Source of the DNA: Rugamonas aquatica
Lineage (GTDB): Bacteria > Pseudomonadota > Gammaproteobacteria > Burkholderiales > Burkholderiaceae_D
Assembly: GCF_009380215.1 (NCBI RefSeq)
Contig: NZ_WHUG01000004.1
Location: 434,001-498,000, forward strand
Direction of reading: 5' to 3'
DNA: 64,000 bases
Part shown: piece by piece, positions 25,698-41,216 of the stretch
Numbering within the stretch: position 1 is the first letter of the stretch
How the letters are laid out: each line of letters opens with the position of its first letter
The notes under the pieces: generated by a model
What the model was told of the DNA's origin: nothing
The model's input: only the letters and a program-made list of their open reading frames with translations
Database searches by the model: none
Made by a program: the position numbers and the translations under genes

Positions 25698-26264
25698 CTA
25701 CTCTCTTTCAGGCACCGGCACGTTGAAGCCGTTCAGCGTGACCGACACCAGTGCGTACAGCCCGACCAGGTAGATCAGCTCATTCGTACCATGCTGGCCG
25801 AAAGTGTGGACGGCTAGACGGTACACCGGCTCGGGCAGCGTACCGCCGCGGCTCAGCGCATAGGCCATGTCGTAGGCTATGCTTTCTTCCTTGCTCAGGT
25901 CCGCCGGCTTGACGTCCGCCACCAGCGTGGCCAGGCGTTCGGCCGACATGCCTTCGCGCTCGGCGACGGCGATGTGGGCGTAGATTTCGTAGGCCGCGTT
26001 GTAGCTGGCGCCCACCACCAGGATGGCGATCTGCCGCACGTTGTCGGCTAGTGTGGCGTTGGCGGTCATCGCCAGCGTCAAGTCCCAGATCGCCTTGCCG
26101 ATGCCCGGCTCGTGCAGCCACGGGTTCCACGGCCCCATCAGCGCACCATCCTCGCGCACTGCGATGAAGTCGTTGAAATTGCTGGTGATACCCTTGCGCA
26201 TATTGTCGTACAGGGATGCTTGCTCGGGCGTCAGGTCTTGCGGGGCGATCAGGGGCAGGCGCAT
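25698..26264 (-). CDS. Carboxymuconolactone decarboxylase-family protein without AhpD cysteines
   Basis: 188 residues from the ATG at 26264, with AAGGAA upstream. The CMD fold is recognised by WNPWLHEPGIGKAIWDL, REIAILVVGA-like NVRQIAILVVGASYNAAYEIYAH and the second half LAVHTFGQHGTNELIYLVGLY. AhpD peroxidases carry CxxCxxxH at the YNAAYEIYAH position; here both Cys are absent, so disulfide-based peroxidase activity is unlikely and a lactone- or carboxylate-type reaction is likelier. It lies 70 bases behind a MFS pump gene on the same strand and is probably co-transcribed with it under the divergent LysR regulator. Confidence 0.85.
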   Translation of the reverse strand: MRLPLIAPQDLTPEQASLYDNMRKGITSNFNDFIAVREDGALMGPWNPWLHEPGIGKAIWDLTLAMTANATLADNVRQIAILVVGASYNAAYEIYAHIAVAEREGMSAERLATLVADVKPADLSKEESIAYDMAYALSRGGTLPEPVYRLAVHTFGQHGTNELIYLVGLYALVSVTLNGFNVPVPERE

Positions 26265-26334
26265 GGCGATTCCTTTGGTGGTTGAATTCTCATCCTGTAG
26301 CGTAAGCAGGAACCGCCGCGCGCTCTGTACGCCA

Positions 26335-27831
26335 TCACACGTTGCACTCGCGGCGGCCAGGCTCGGCCGAGAAGACGAGGTAGCTGCCAACCGCTAGCAC
26401 AAACACACTGGCCGCACCATACGTCATCACGCCACCGAAGCCGGACACCAACGCTGCGGTGACGCCGTCGCCAGCTGCTGCTTGGGGATCTCCGGCGGCG
26501 ATCTTCTCCGCGAACAGCCGTAAGTTGGCGCTGTCGGCTATGTTCATCGTGTTGCGCAGATGCGTGATGATACCTTCCACCAGTATGCATCCCATCAGCG
26601 CAATATTGAAGGCCAGCGAAATCATGCGGGCGCTGGTGTCCGCACCGGACGCCATGCCCACGCGGTCGGCCGATACGGATGCCGTGATCGTATTGGTGAC
26701 GGTGGTGTTGGTCAGGCCCAGGCCTATGCCCGCCAGCACGCATCCCGGCAGGATCAGCGAACCCGGTTGTGCGGACAGGCTGCCAATCTTCATCAGCACG
26801 AAGCCCACGCCGATGATCGATAGCCCCAGCGGTATCACGATGCCCGACTGGTAGCGTTGCGACAGACGCTCCGCCACCATCGGCACGAACAGCGTAGGCA
26901 GGGTGTAGGCCAGCAGGGCCAGTCCGGTCTGCACGCTGTCGTAGCCGAGCCCTACGTGGAAGTAGATCGGCAGGTAAATGATGAACGGCCAGAAGCTGAA
27001 GTTCATCCCCATCGAACCCAGCAGCGCCCCGGAAAAATGGTGGCTCTTAAACGCCGAAAAGTCGATCATGGGCCGCGTGCTGACTTTCTCGGCGACGATG
27101 AACCCGGCGAAGCTCGCGACCGACAGCGCGATGATGCCAAGCGCTGGCAGGCTGGTGAAGCCGAGCACCGGCCCCTGCGTGACGTACAGCACCAGGCAGA
27201 ACACCGCCAACGACAATGTCACGATCCCGCCAACGTCCAGGCTCTTGGCATGCGGATCGCGCGATTCCTGCACGCCTGCGCGGCTCAATAAATACGTGAT
27301 GACGGCCAGCACACCGTGCACCAGGAACACCCACTCCCAACTGGCCAACGCCAGGATAGCGCCGCCGATGATGGGGCCGAAGCCCAAGCCGGCGCCGAAC
27401 ACAATGCCCCACCACGCGAACGCCGCGCCCCGTTCACGCCCGTCCCGGAACTGCGTGGACAGGATGGCGATCTGGCAGATCAACATCATCGCTGCGCTCA
27501 TGCCCTGGAAAAAGCGGGCGACGATCAGCACGGCCGCACTGGCGGTCAATCCGCAGACGAGCGACGTGACGCCGAACGCCACGATGCCGATGGTGAACAT
27601 GCGCTTGCGGCCATAGCGGTCGGCCAGCGTGCCGACGGCCATCAGGATGGTCGTCATGGCGATGGTGTAGGAAGCCATGACCCACTGGAGCTGCCGGAAG
27701 CTGGCGCCCATCACGCGCTCGACAGTGGAGAGGATAGGCGGAACGCTGGAAATTTCCAATCCCAGCATCAAGGCGGACAAACAAACAGCAGCCAGGGCAA
27801 GCGTGCTTTGGCGTAAAGGGCTAACAGTCAT
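26335..27831 (-). CDS. MFS drug/metabolite exporter, 14-helix EmrB/QacA type
   Basis: 498 residues. Fourteen hydrophobic segments; family motifs include the loop 2-3 signature GTLADRYGRKRMF and the TM5-type GFGPIIGGAI. The start MTVSPLRQSTLALAAVCLSALMLGLEISSVPPILST is typical of the DHA2 family, which exports drugs or small organic compounds by proton antiport. It is divergent from a LysR regulator (102-base spacer) and followed by a CMD-family enzyme, so the three genes probably form a detoxification unit. Confidence 0.9.
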   Translation of the reverse strand: MTVSPLRQSTLALAAVCLSALMLGLEISSVPPILSTVERVMGASFRQLQWVMASYTIAMTTILMAVGTLADRYGRKRMFTIGIVAFGVTSLVCGLTASAAVLIVARFFQGMSAAMMLICQIAILSTQFRDGRERGAAFAWWGIVFGAGLGFGPIIGGAILALASWEWVFLVHGVLAVITYLLSRAGVQESRDPHAKSLDVGGIVTLSLAVFCLVLYVTQGPVLGFTSLPALGIIALSVASFAGFIVAEKVSTRPMIDFSAFKSHHFSGALLGSMGMNFSFWPFIIYLPIYFHVGLGYDSVQTGLALLAYTLPTLFVPMVAERLSQRYQSGIVIPLGLSIIGVGFVLMKIGSLSAQPGSLILPGCVLAGIGLGLTNTTVTNTITASVSADRVGMASGADTSARMISLAFNIALMGCILVEGIITHLRNTMNIADSANLRLFAEKIAAGDPQAAAGDGVTAALVSGFGGVMTYGAASVFVLAVGSYLVFSAEPGRRECNV

Positions 27832-28702
27832 GAGCTACTTTCTAAGGGACCGGAGTGAACGGCAACTGTAGGGAAGACTCATACATTCCACAATGCTATG
27901 ATTGGGTATATCAGTAACAACAAATTCGAATAGATGATGAACAGAGTGACGTTGGATGTGGAAGCGGTGCAGGCATTCGTCACCATCGCCGACTTTCAGA
28001 GCTTCACCAAAGCGGCGGAAGCGCTGGGCACCACGCAAAGCGCCATCAGCGTGAAATTGAAGCGATTGGAAGAACGGCTGGGCCACAAGCTGATCGAACG
28101 CACACCCAGGCTGGTGCGGCTGTCCGCGCAAGGGGCGGTGTTCCTCAATGCCGCACGCGATTTCATCGCCGCGCATGACGGCGCAATCGCTGCGCTGTCA
28201 TCCGAGCGCCGGCGCTTCCGGCTTGGTATCGCCGCGCATGTGGCCGGGCCGGAAGTGCCGACCTTGCTGGCTCGCCTGAATGAACGCGACCCGGCCTTGA
28301 CCATCGAAGTACGGCTGGAAAACTCCCGCAGCCTGCTCGATGCCTTCGACAACGGCGAACTGGACGCCGTGATCGTGCGTCAGGAAGACGATGGCCGCAA
28401 TGGTGAGGATTTGGGGCCGGAGCATTTCGGCTGGTTCGCTGCACCGGGCTTCAATCAGCGGTGCGGGGAGCCGTTGCGGCTGGCGGCTTTGGCGCCGGGC
28501 TGCGGCGTGCGCGACATCGCCACGCGCGCGCTGAACGGTGCGGGAATTGAATGGGTCGAAGTCTTTGTGGGCGGTAGTGCGGCTGTTGTTGCTGCTGTTT
28601 CTGCCGGATTGGCGGTTGCGCCTTTTTCCTGCCGCCTCGCGTCGGCCGACGTGATCGAGGTCGGTCAGCTGCTTGGATTGCCGGATTTGCCTTCGTCTCG
28701 CA

Positions 28703-33178
<4,476 letters not shown>

Positions 33179-33285
33179 ACGCTATTAGATGGGGATGATG
33201 CGGCCGAAGTCAAACAGACTTCGTCGGAAGCAGAACAATGTTACGCTTCAATATTGTCATTAAGTAATTCACCTAGGCGTTCACG

Positions 33286-36200
33286 ATGAATCAACAGCCC
33301 GGCTCCCAACCGCCCATCCCCGACTTCCTGACGGCCCCAGGTGTGCTGGGCGCGCAGATCCAGGCCTACGACTGGTCGCAGACGCCGCTGGGCCCGATCG
33401 CCGATTGGCCGCAAAGCCTGAAGGCGGTGGTCAGCCTGATGCTCAGCTCGCCGCAGCCGATGTGGATGGGCTGGGGCGAGCAGGCGACGTTTTTATACAA
33501 CGACGCCTATATCAACGTCCTCACCGCGGCCAAGCACCCCTGGGCGCTGGGTCAGCCGGCGGCCGACGTCTGGGCCGAGATCTGGGACTATTGCGGACCG
33601 CTGGTGGACCGCGTGTTCCATCACGGCGTAGCCACGCTGGCCGACGACGTGCGCCTGTTCATGCGCCGCGCCGATTTTCTCGAAGAGATGTTCTACTCCT
33701 TTTCCTACAGCCCGGTGCGCGACGAATCCGGGCGCGTGGCCGGCCTGTTCTGTCCCAACCTGGACGTCACGGCCAAGCACCTGAACGCGCGCCGGCTGCG
33801 CACCTTGTCGGACGTGAGCAGCCGCTCGCTGCAGGAAAAGACCGTGCTTGACGCCTGCGCCAGCACCATTGCCGCGCTGGCCGGCAATCCGGACGACCTG
33901 TCGTTTGCGCAGCTGTACCTGGCCAACCCCGACGGCGGCCCGGCGCAGCTGGTGGGCGCCACCCACGCCGGCATGGACGCCGCCTGCTTTCCGGTCGCCG
34001 AAGTGATCGCCGGTGGTGTCGGCCGCGAGGTGGCGCTGGGGCCGGTCGCCGGCCTGCCGCGGGGGCTGGCCAACCAGGCGCTGCGCCAGGCGCTGGTGCT
34101 GCCGCTGGCGGGCGTCGGGGCCGGCAACCAGGCAGCCGTGGGCGCGCTGGTGCTGGGCGTGAGCGCGGCGCGCAAGCTCGATGACGATTACCGCAGCTTC
34201 CTCGGGCTGATCGCGACGCAGGCCGGCAACGCCATCCAGCAGGCGCGCGCGACCGAGGGCGAACGCCTGCGCGTGGTCGCCCTGGCTGAACTGGACCAGG
34301 CCAAGACGCAGTTTTTCAGCAACGTCAGCCACGAGTTCCGCACGCCGCTGACGCTGCTGCTCGGACCGCTGGAGGAGGCGCTCGACGACGTCGGCCAGCC
34401 GCTGCCACCGGCGCAGCGCGAGCGCCTGCAACTGATGCACCGCAACGGCCTGCGCTTGCAGAAGCTGGTCAACACGCTGCTCGATTTCTCGCGCGTGCAG
34501 GCCGGCCGCGCCCGCGCCAACTTCGTGCCGACCGACCTGGCGGCGCTCACTTCCGACCTGGCCAGCAGCTTCCGCTCGGCGGTGGAGGGCGCCGGCATGC
34601 GGCTGGCGGTCGATTGCCCGCCGCTGGCGTCGCCGGTGTACGTGGACCGGACCATGTGGGAAAAGATCGTCCTCAACCTGCTGTCGAACGCCTTCAAGTT
34701 CACCTTCGAAGGCGAAATCCGCGTCAGCCTGCGCGGCGCGGGGCAGCAGGTGCGCCTGTGCGTGGCCGACAGCGGCACCGGCATCGCGCCCGACCAGGTG
34801 CCGCGGCTGTTCGAACGCTTCCACCGCGTCGAAGGCGCGCGCTCGCGCACGCACGAAGGCTCGGGGATCGGGCTGGCGCTGGTCAACGACCTGGTGACGC
34901 TGCACGGCGGCGAGATCGTCGTGCGCAGCGAGCTCGGTAGCGGCACCGAGTTCTGCGTCGCCATCCCGCTCGGCACCGCGCACCTGGACCCGGCGCAGAT
35001 CGGCGAACCGGAACCGGCGCAGCAGCAGACCACGCGCGCCTACCTGGCCGAAGTCGAAGGCTGGACGCAGCCGGCCTCCGCGCCGCGCGCCGCCGCCCTG
35101 TCCGACGCGGCGAAGCGCGGCCGCCTGCTGATCGTCGACGACAACGCCGACATGCGCGACTACCTCCAGCGGCTGCTGGAAGCCGAGTGGCAGGTCGAAG
35201 TGCGCACCAACGGCGTCGAGGCGCTGGAGGCCATGGCGCGGCAGGCGCCGGACATGATCCTGTCCGACGTGATGATGCCGCAGCTGGACGGCTTCGGCCT
35301 GCTGGCGGCGGTGCGCGCCAATCCGGCCGTGCGCGGCACGCCGTTCATCCTGCTGTCGGCGCGCGCCGGCGAGGAGGCGCGGCTCGAAGGCTTGCAGGCG
35401 GGCGCCGACGATTACCTGGTCAAGCCGTTCTCCGGCCGCGAACTGGTCACCCGCATCGATCTGCTGCGGCAGCGCCAGCAGGCGCGCACGGTGGAGCAGG
35501 CGGTGGCGCGGCGCACGCAGAGCATTTTCAGCCAGGCGCCGGTCGCCATCGCCATCCTGCGCGGGCCGCAGCACGTGTTCGAACAGGCCAACGAGTATTA
35601 CCAGGAGCTGGTCGGCCATCGTCCGCTGGCGGGCCTGCCGATCCGCGCGGCGCTGCCGGAGCTGGCGGGGCAGGGCATCTACGAACTGCTGGACGGCGTG
35701 CTGGCAACCGGGCAGCCATACGTGGGCCGTTCGATGCTGGTGCGGCTGATGCGCGGCCAGCCGGCGCAACTGGCCGACTGCTATTTCGATTTCGTCTACC
35801 AGCCCTTGCTGGACGACGCCGGCCTGCCGGAAGGCGTGGCGGTAGTGGTGTTCGAAGTGACCGAACTGGCCAACGCCAAGCGCGCGGCCGAACAGGCCAG
35901 CCGCGCCAAGGATGAATTCCTGGCCATGCTGGGCCACGAGCTGCGCAATCCGCTGGCGCCCATCGTCACCGCGCTGCAGCTGATGCAGCTGCGCGGCGGC
36001 GACTACGCCGTCAAGGAGCGCGCCGTGATCGAGCGCCAGACCAACCACCTGGTGGCGCTGGTGGACGATCTGCTCGATGTTTCGCGGGTGGCCGAGGGCA
36101 AGATCCATCTGCGCCGCCAGCCGGTGCAGATGGCCGAGGTGGTGGCGCGCGCGATCGAAACGGCCAGCCCCCTGATCGAACAGAAGCGCCACGTGCTGGA

Positions 36201-37014
36201 GCTGGACGTGCCGTCCGGCGGGCTGGCGGTGATGGCCGATCCGAGCCGCTGCGCACAGGTGGTGGCCAATCTGCTGACCAACGCCGCCAAGTACACCGAG
36301 CCGGAAGGCCGCCTGAGCGTGCGCGTCTGGCGCGATGGCGACGAGGTGGCGGTGCAGGTGCGCGACAACGGCATCGGCATTTCGGCGGAGATGCTCGGTT
36401 CGGTGTTCGACCTGTTCGTGCAGGAGCGCCAGGCGCTGAGCCGTTCGCAGGGCGGGCTGGGACTGGGGCTGACCATCGCCAAGAGCATGGTGACGCTGCA
36501 CGGCGGCCGCCTGCAGGCGCACAGCGACGGCATCGGCTGCGGCAGCACCTTCACCATGTACATCCCGGTGCTGGAGCAGGCTGCGGACCAACCGGCCGCG
36601 GCGGCGGCGCCGGCCGGCAGCGGCATCGCGGCGCCGGCCGACGGCATGCGCATCATGGTGGTCGACGACAACGAGGACGCCGCCCGCGCGCTGGGCGAGG
36701 CGCTGGAGATGCTGGGCTATTCGGTGCAGGTGGTGTTCAGCGCGCCGGCCGCGCTGGAACTGGCGCCGCTGCTGCGGCCGGACCTGTGCCTGCTCGATAT
36801 CGGCCTGCCCGGCATGGACGGCTACGAGCTGGCGGGGCGCCTGCGCCAGCAGGCCGCGCATGGCAACGGCAACCCGCGCCTGTTCGCCGTCACCGGCTAC
36901 GGCCAGGACGCCGACCGCCGGCGCGCCATGGAAGCCGGCTTCGAACGGCACCTGACCAAGCCGATCAATCTGGCGCGTCTGGACGCCATGCTGCGCGGTG
37001 TTATTGAGGAATAA
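33286..37014 (+). CDS. Large hybrid histidine kinase (PAS-GAF-HK-REC-PAS-HK-REC)
   Basis: 1242 residues, soluble. In order: an N-terminal PAS-like domain (~20-155; [21 protein letters not shown]), a GAF-like domain (~165-320), kinase 1 (His near 349 in [12 protein letters not shown] box LLSNAFKFT), receiver 1 (Asp near 661, [13 protein letters not shown]), a PAS (~740-860), kinase 2 (His near 884 in [16 protein letters not shown]) and receiver 2 (Asp near 1171, [13 protein letters not shown]). It is probably a cytosolic integrator of redox or light cues; no output domain is present. The stressosome operon starts 126 bases downstream on the same strand. Confidence 0.92.
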   Translation: MNQQPGSQPPIPDFLTAPGVLGAQIQAYDWSQTPLGPIADWPQSLKAVVSLMLSSPQPMWMGWGEQATFLYNDAYINVLTAAKHPWALGQPAADVWAEIWDYCGPLVDRVFHHGVATLADDVRLFMRRADFLEEMFYSFSYSPVRDESGRVAGLFCPNLDVTAKHLNARRLRTLSDVSSRSLQEKTVLDACASTIAALAGNPDDLSFAQLYLANPDGGPAQLVGATHAGMDAACFPVAEVIAGGVGREVALGPVAGLPRGLANQALRQALVLPLAGVGAGNQAAVGALVLGVSAARKLDDDYRSFLGLIATQAGNAIQQARATEGERLRVVALAELDQAKTQFFSNVSHEFRTPLTLLLGPLEEALDDVGQPLPPAQRERLQLMHRNGLRLQKLVNTLLDFSRVQAGRARANFVPTDLAALTSDLASSFRSAVEGAGMRLAVDCPPLASPVYVDRTMWEKIVLNLLSNAFKFTFEGEIRVSLRGAGQQVRLCVADSGTGIAPDQVPRLFERFHRVEGARSRTHEGSGIGLALVNDLVTLHGGEIVVRSELGSGTEFCVAIPLGTAHLDPAQIGEPEPAQQQTTRAYLAEVEGWTQPASAPRAAALSDAAKRGRLLIVDDNADMRDYLQRLLEAEWQVEVRTNGVEALEAMARQAPDMILSDVMMPQLDGFGLLAAVRANPAVRGTPFILLSARAGEEARLEGLQAGADDYLVKPFSGRELVTRIDLLRQRQQARTVEQAVARRTQSIFSQAPVAIAILRGPQHVFEQANEYYQELVGHRPLAGLPIRAALPELAGQGIYELLDGVLATGQPYVGRSMLVRLMRGQPAQLADCYFDFVYQPLLDDAGLPEGVAVVVFEVTELANAKRAAEQASRAKDEFLAMLGHELRNPLAPIVTALQLMQLRGGDYAVKERAVIERQTNHLVALVDDLLDVSRVAEGKIHLRRQPVQMAEVVARAIETASPLIEQKRHVLELDVPSGGLAVMADPSRCAQVVANLLTNAAKYTEPEGRLSVRVWRDGDEVAVQVRDNGIGISAEMLGSVFDLFVQERQALSRSQGGLGLGLTIAKSMVTLHGGRLQAHSDGIGCGSTFTMYIPVLEQAADQPAAAAAPAGSGIAAPADGMRIMVVDDNEDAARALGEALEMLGYSVQVVFSAPAALELAPLLRPDLCLLDIGLPGMDGYELAGRLRQQAAHGNGNPRLFAVTGYGQDADRRRAMEAGFERHLTKPINLARLDAMLRGVIEE

Positions 37015-37043
37015 AGTGAGTTGCATTAAAAATATTTGTGTCC

Positions 37044-37061
37044 GATAGGAATGCTCCTACA
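37044..37061. promoter_or_regulatory. Second copy of the TAGGA-N4-TCCTA palindrome
   Basis: GATAGGA-ATGC-TCCTACA: the right arm is identical to that of the palindrome at 1945-1962 and the left differs at two outer bases. It lies 79 bases before the RsbR start, in the spacer after the hybrid kinase gene, a position that suits an operator of the stressosome operon. Confidence 0.4.
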
Positions 37062-37139
37062 AAAAAAGCCACTGCGCCTGCTATGCTAGCCAGCAATTTT
37101 GTGTTGTTTCAACCTTTACTTTCTAAAAATGGGGATTTG

Positions 37140-38003
37140 ATGAGCTCGAACGATAACGCCCGCCGCATCGGCACGCTGATCCAGCAACACCAGGCCGAGA
37201 TCCAGGCTGAATGGATAGCGCAGCTGCAAGGTCTGTCCTTCCGCAGCGACGCCGCGTCCGAGGAGCAACTGCGCCGCCACTGCGGCCAGTTCCTGGCCCT
37301 GTTGCCGAGCGCCACGCTCAACGGCGGCTTCGACAGCATCGATGGCCGCGCCTTCGACGAGGTGCGCGACCAGCTGACCGAGATCTCGACCCAGCGCGCG
37401 CGCCAGGGCTCGACCCCGAGCGAAACGGCGATGTTCGTGTTTTCCCTGAAACAATCGCTGTTTGCCAGCCTGCGCCAGTCGCTGGCCGCCGAGCCGGAAC
37501 TGCTGGCCGAGGCGCTGTGGAGCGTGAGCACGCTGCTCGACAAGCTGGGCCTGTTCACGGTGGAAGTGTTCCAGAAGAGCCGCGACCAGATCATCGTGCG
37601 CCAGCAGCAGGAATTGCTGGAGCTGTCGACCCCGGTGGTCAAGCTGTGGCAGGACATCCTGGCGCTGCCGCTGATCGGCACGCTCGACAGCGCGCGCACC
37701 CAGGTGGTCATGGAGAGCCTGCTGGAGAAGATCGTCGAGACCGGCGCCGCGATCGCCATCATCGACATCACCGGCGTGCCGACCGTGGACACGCTGGTGG
37801 CCCAGCATCTGATGAAAACCATCGCCGCCGCCCGCCTGATGGGCGCGGACTGCATCATCAGCGGCATCCGCCCGCAGATCGCGCAAACCATCGTCCACCT
37901 GGGCGTCAACCTGGAGGACGTGGTCACCAAGGCAACGCTGGCGGACGCCTTCATGGTGGCGCTGGCCCGCGTCGGCGCCAGCGTGACCCGCACCGCCGCC
38001 TGA
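37140..38003 (+). CDS. rsbR: RsbR-type stressosome sensor scaffold
   Basis: 287 residues from the ATG at 37140 (GGGGA upstream); an earlier in-frame ATG would add low-complexity sequence. The N-terminal ~155 residues are a helical sensory domain of the RsbR_N class. The C-terminal STAS domain (~165-285) carries IIDITGVPTVDT and GIRPQIAQTIVHLG, whose threonines align with the two RsbT phosphorylation sites of Bacillus RsbR. It forms the stressosome shell with RsbS and holds RsbT until stress is sensed. It is followed by rsbS 7 bases later. Confidence 0.92.
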   Translation: MSSNDNARRIGTLIQQHQAEIQAEWIAQLQGLSFRSDAASEEQLRRHCGQFLALLPSATLNGGFDSIDGRAFDEVRDQLTEISTQRARQGSTPSETAMFVFSLKQSLFASLRQSLAAEPELLAEALWSVSTLLDKLGLFTVEVFQKSRDQIIVRQQQELLELSTPVVKLWQDILALPLIGTLDSARTQVVMESLLEKIVETGAAIAIIDITGVPTVDTLVAQHLMKTIAAARLMGADCIISGIRPQIAQTIVHLGVNLEDVVTKATLADAFMVALARVGASVTRTAA

Positions 38004-38010
38004 GCCGCCC

Positions 38011-38370
38011 ATGGAACGCATACCTATTCTGCGCATCGGCGACCTGCTGCTGGTGACGATCCAGGTCGACATGCATGACCGCCTGGCGATGACGCTGCAG
38101 GACGACCTGACCGAGCGCATCGTGCGCGACAACGCCAAGGGCGTGCTGATCGACATCTCGGCGCTGGACCTGGTCGATTCCTTCATCGGCCGCATGATCA
38201 GCAACACGGCGGCGATGGCGCGCGTGCTGGACGCCCAGACCGTGCTGGTCGGCATGCAGCCGGCGGTGGCGATCACGCTGGTCGAACTGGGCCTGACCCT
38301 GCCGGGCGTGAAGACCGCCCTCAACGTCGAGAAAGGCATGACGCTGCTCGGGAAGAGTTATCTACGATGA
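38011..38370 (+). CDS. rsbS: RsbS stressosome STAS protein
   Basis: 119 residues, a bare STAS domain. The phospho-acceptor is Ser57 in LDLVDSFIGR, equivalent to Ser59 of Bacillus RsbS. Phosphorylation by RsbT releases RsbT from the stressosome. The stop overlaps the rsbT start (ATGA at 38367). Confidence 0.93.
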   Translation: MERIPILRIGDLLLVTIQVDMHDRLAMTLQDDLTERIVRDNAKGVLIDISALDLVDSFIGRMISNTAAMARVLDAQTVLVGMQPAVAITLVELGLTLPGVKTALNVEKGMTLLGKSYLR

Positions 38371-38834
38371 GCAACGCCAGTGCATCCGAGGCGGTGCGGT
38401 TTACGTCGCGCCTGCTGGACGGCGGCGGCCAGGTTCAGCGCAGCAGCACGCTGCCGCTGCACACCGACGAACACGTGGTCGGCGTGCGCAAGGTGGTGCG
38501 CGAACAGGCGCTGGACATGAAACTGAGCCTGGTCGAACAGACCAAGCTGGTGACGGCGGCCAGCGAGCTGGCGCGCAACACCATCAAGTACGGCGGCGGC
38601 GGCATGGTGCTGGCGCAGACGCTGTCGGACGGCGTGCGGCGCGGCCTGCGGCTGGTGTTCGCCGACGACGGCCCCGGCATCGCCGACATCGCCCAGGCCT
38701 TGCGCGACGGCTACACCAGCGGCGGCGGGCTGGGTCTGGGACTGGGCGGCGCCAAGCGCCTGGTCGACGAGTTCGACATCGATTCACGCAGCGGAGAAGG
38801 TACGGCGGTAGCCATCACCAAATGGAAAAAATAA
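38367..38834 (+). CDS. rsbT: RsbT anti-sigma-type serine/threonine kinase
   Basis: 155 residues of the GHKL kinase fold: N box LVTAASELARNTIKYGGGG, G1 box ADDGPGIADIAQAL and G2 box SGGGLGLGLGGAKRLVDEFDI. It phosphorylates RsbR/RsbS and, in Bacillus, then binds RsbU. The first ~25 residues are longer than Bacillus RsbT. No RsbU gene is present; the following genes start with RsbT-like kinase domains, so the freed RsbT must have another target. The end overlaps the next gene by 13 bases. Confidence 0.92.
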   Translation: MSNASASEAVRFTSRLLDGGGQVQRSSTLPLHTDEHVVGVRKVVREQALDMKLSLVEQTKLVTAASELARNTIKYGGGGMVLAQTLSDGVRRGLRLVFADDGPGIADIAQALRDGYTSGGGLGLGLGGAKRLVDEFDIDSRSGEGTAVAITKWKK

Positions 38835-39844
38835 TCAATTCGCTGGAAGAACCGCACTGGGTGGCGATCACCCATACCAGCGATATCGCCGCCGCCCGCC
38901 GTCTGGGGCAGCGGCTGGCGCAGCAACTGGGCTTTGACGACACCCGCGCCGGCCAGCTGGCCATCGTCATCACCGAGGTCGCCACCAATATGCTCAAGCA
39001 CGCCGGCGAAGGCCGCATGGCGCTGTCGGTGGTGCACAGCGGCGAAGCCAACGGCATCGAGGTGCTCGGCTACGACCGCGGACCGGGCATCGCCAACCTG
39101 GGCCAGGCGCTGCGCGACGGCGTCTCCAGCGCCGGCACCGCCGGCACCGGGCTGGGCGCGCTCAAGCGCCTGGCCGACGAGTTCGACGTCTACGCGCCGC
39201 GTGGCAAGGGCGCGGTGTTCTTCGCCCGGCTGTGGGACGGCAAGATTGCGGCCGCGCCATTGCAGACTGGCGCGCTGTGCCTGCCGCTGGCGGGCGAAAC
39301 GGCCTGTGGCGACGCCTGGGCCGTGGCGCGCCAGCGCCATACGCTGACCTTGCTGATGGTCGACGGCCTCGGCCACGGGCCGGAAGCGGCCAAGGCGGCG
39401 ACGGCGGCGGTGCAGGCGATGGCGCAGCAACCCAGCCTGCGGCCGGCCGAACAGATCGCGGTATGCCACCAGGCGCTGCGGCCCACGCGCGGCGCGGCGC
39501 TGGCCGTGGCGCTGCTCGATCCGGCGGCCGGTGTGCTGCATTTCGCCGGCGTCGGCAACATCAGCGCCTGCATCATCGATCAGGGACCGCGGCGCCAGCT
39601 GGTGTCGCACAACGGCATCGTCGGCCACAATATGCGCAAGGTGCAGGAGTTCACGCTGCCGTGCGCGCCGGGCGCGCTGATCGTCATGGCCAGCGACGGC
39701 ATCAGCACGCAGTGGGATCTGGAGCAGTATCCCGGCCTGGCCGGCTGCGCGCCGTCGGTGATCGCGGCGGTGCTGCTGCGCGATTGCGCGCGCGGCCGCG
39801 ACGACGCCAGCATCCTGGTGCAACGCTGCCCGGAGGCCGCATGA
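38822..39844 (+). CDS. Fusion of GHKL kinase and RsbX/SpoIIE-like phosphatase
   Basis: 340 residues. Residues ~15-140 are an RsbT/RsbW-like GHKL kinase (ITEVATNMLKHAGEGRM; YDRGPGIANLGQAL; GTGLGALKRLADEFDV). Residues ~150-340 are a PP2C/SpoIIE phosphatase with metal-binding acids in CGDAWAV, LMVDGLGHGPEA and VMASDGIS. In Bacillus, RsbX is a lone phosphatase that resets RsbR/RsbS. Here kinase and phosphatase are one chain, which could both reset the stressosome and phosphorylate another STAS protein. The gene overlaps rsbT by 13 bases and the next kinase gene by four. Confidence 0.9.
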   Translation: MEKIINSLEEPHWVAITHTSDIAAARRLGQRLAQQLGFDDTRAGQLAIVITEVATNMLKHAGEGRMALSVVHSGEANGIEVLGYDRGPGIANLGQALRDGVSSAGTAGTGLGALKRLADEFDVYAPRGKGAVFFARLWDGKIAAAPLQTGALCLPLAGETACGDAWAVARQRHTLTLLMVDGLGHGPEAAKAATAAVQAMAQQPSLRPAEQIAVCHQALRPTRGAALAVALLDPAAGVLHFAGVGNISACIIDQGPRRQLVSHNGIVGHNMRKVQEFTLPCAPGALIVMASDGISTQWDLEQYPGLAGCAPSVIAAVLLRDCARGRDDASILVQRCPEAA

Positions 39845-41216
39845 ACGTGCCGACCCGGATCCTGCAGGTGGGCATCGACAGCGAGCCGGACGTGGTGATG
39901 GTGCGCCAGCGCGCGCGCCAGATCTCGGCACTGCTCGGCTTCGGCGTGCAGGACCAGGTGCGGGTGGCGACGGCGGTGTCGGAAGTGGCGCGCTGCGCCT
40001 ATGGCCGGCTGGCCGGCGGCCGCGCGCAGTTCGCGCTCGACCTCCAGGCCCAGCCGCAGCGGCTCAGCGTGACGATACGCGCCGACGGCGGCGCGCTGCG
40101 GCCGGTGGCGCTGCCGCCCGGCGTCGAGGCCGAGTCGCCGCTGCTGCAATTTGAAAACGCCATCGTCACGGCAGAGCGGCTGATGGATGGCTGCAGCGTG
40201 CAGCCCGGCGCCGAACCGGGCCTGCATGTGACGATGCACAAGGAACTGGGGCCGCGCCAGCAGCTCGACCACGCCGGCCTGGACCGGCTGGCGGCGGTGC
40301 TGGCGGCCAGCCCGGTGCAAAACACCTACGCCGAAATGCAGCAGCAGAACCGCGAGCTCGGTTCGGCGCTGGCCGAGCTGCGCCAGCGCCAGGACGACCT
40401 GCTGGCGCTGACGCGCGAGCTGGAGGACACCAATCGCGGCGTGGTGGCCTTGTACGCGGAGATCGAGGAAAAGGCCGAGCGCCTGCGCAAGGCCGACGAG
40501 ATGAAGTCGCGCTTCCTGTCCAACACCAGCCACGAGCTGCGCACCCCGCTCAGCTCGATTCGCGCGCTGGCCAAGCTGCTGCTCGACCGCATGGACGGCG
40601 AGCTGACGGTGGAGCAGGAGCGCCAGGTCGGCTTCATCGCCAGCGCCGCCAGCGACCTGTCGGAGCTGGTCAACGATTTGCTGGACCTGGCCAAGATCGA
40701 GGCCGGCAAGGTGGAGCTGACCATCGCGCCCATCGATATCGGCAATCTGTTCAGCGCGCTCAAGGGCATGCTGCGGCCGCTGGCGCGCAACCCCACCATG
40801 GTTGAACTGGTGTTCGTGGCGCCGCCGCAGCCGCAGCTGCTGCTGTCGGACGAGGGCAAGGTGGCGCAGATCCTGCGCAATTTCATTTCCAACGCGCTGA
40901 AATTTACCGAAGCGGGGCAGATCACCGTCGAGCTGCGCGCCAGTGACGACCCCGACCATGTTACGTTTGCGGTCAGCGACACCGGCATCGGCATCAGCGC
41001 CGACAACCTGCAACTGATTTTCGAAGAGTTCAGCCAGATCGAGCACCCGCTGCAGCGCCGCTCGAAGGGGACCGGCCTGGGCCTGCCCCTGTGCCGCAAA
41101 CTGGCCACGCTGCTGGGCGGCGCGGTCGATGTGAGTAGTGAAGCCGGTGCCGGCTCCACGTTTTTCCTGCGCTTGCCGCGCCAGTTCGAGCCCGGCGATG
41201 GCGACAGAGGCAGTTT

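Noticed and set aside
33493..37026. A very long open frame on the minus strand across the hybrid kinase
   Set aside because: It mirrors the plus-strand kinase, which has all kinase and receiver motifs. The opposite frame is rich in Arg/Gln/His/Ala with no recognisable domain, as expected from GC-rich antisense.
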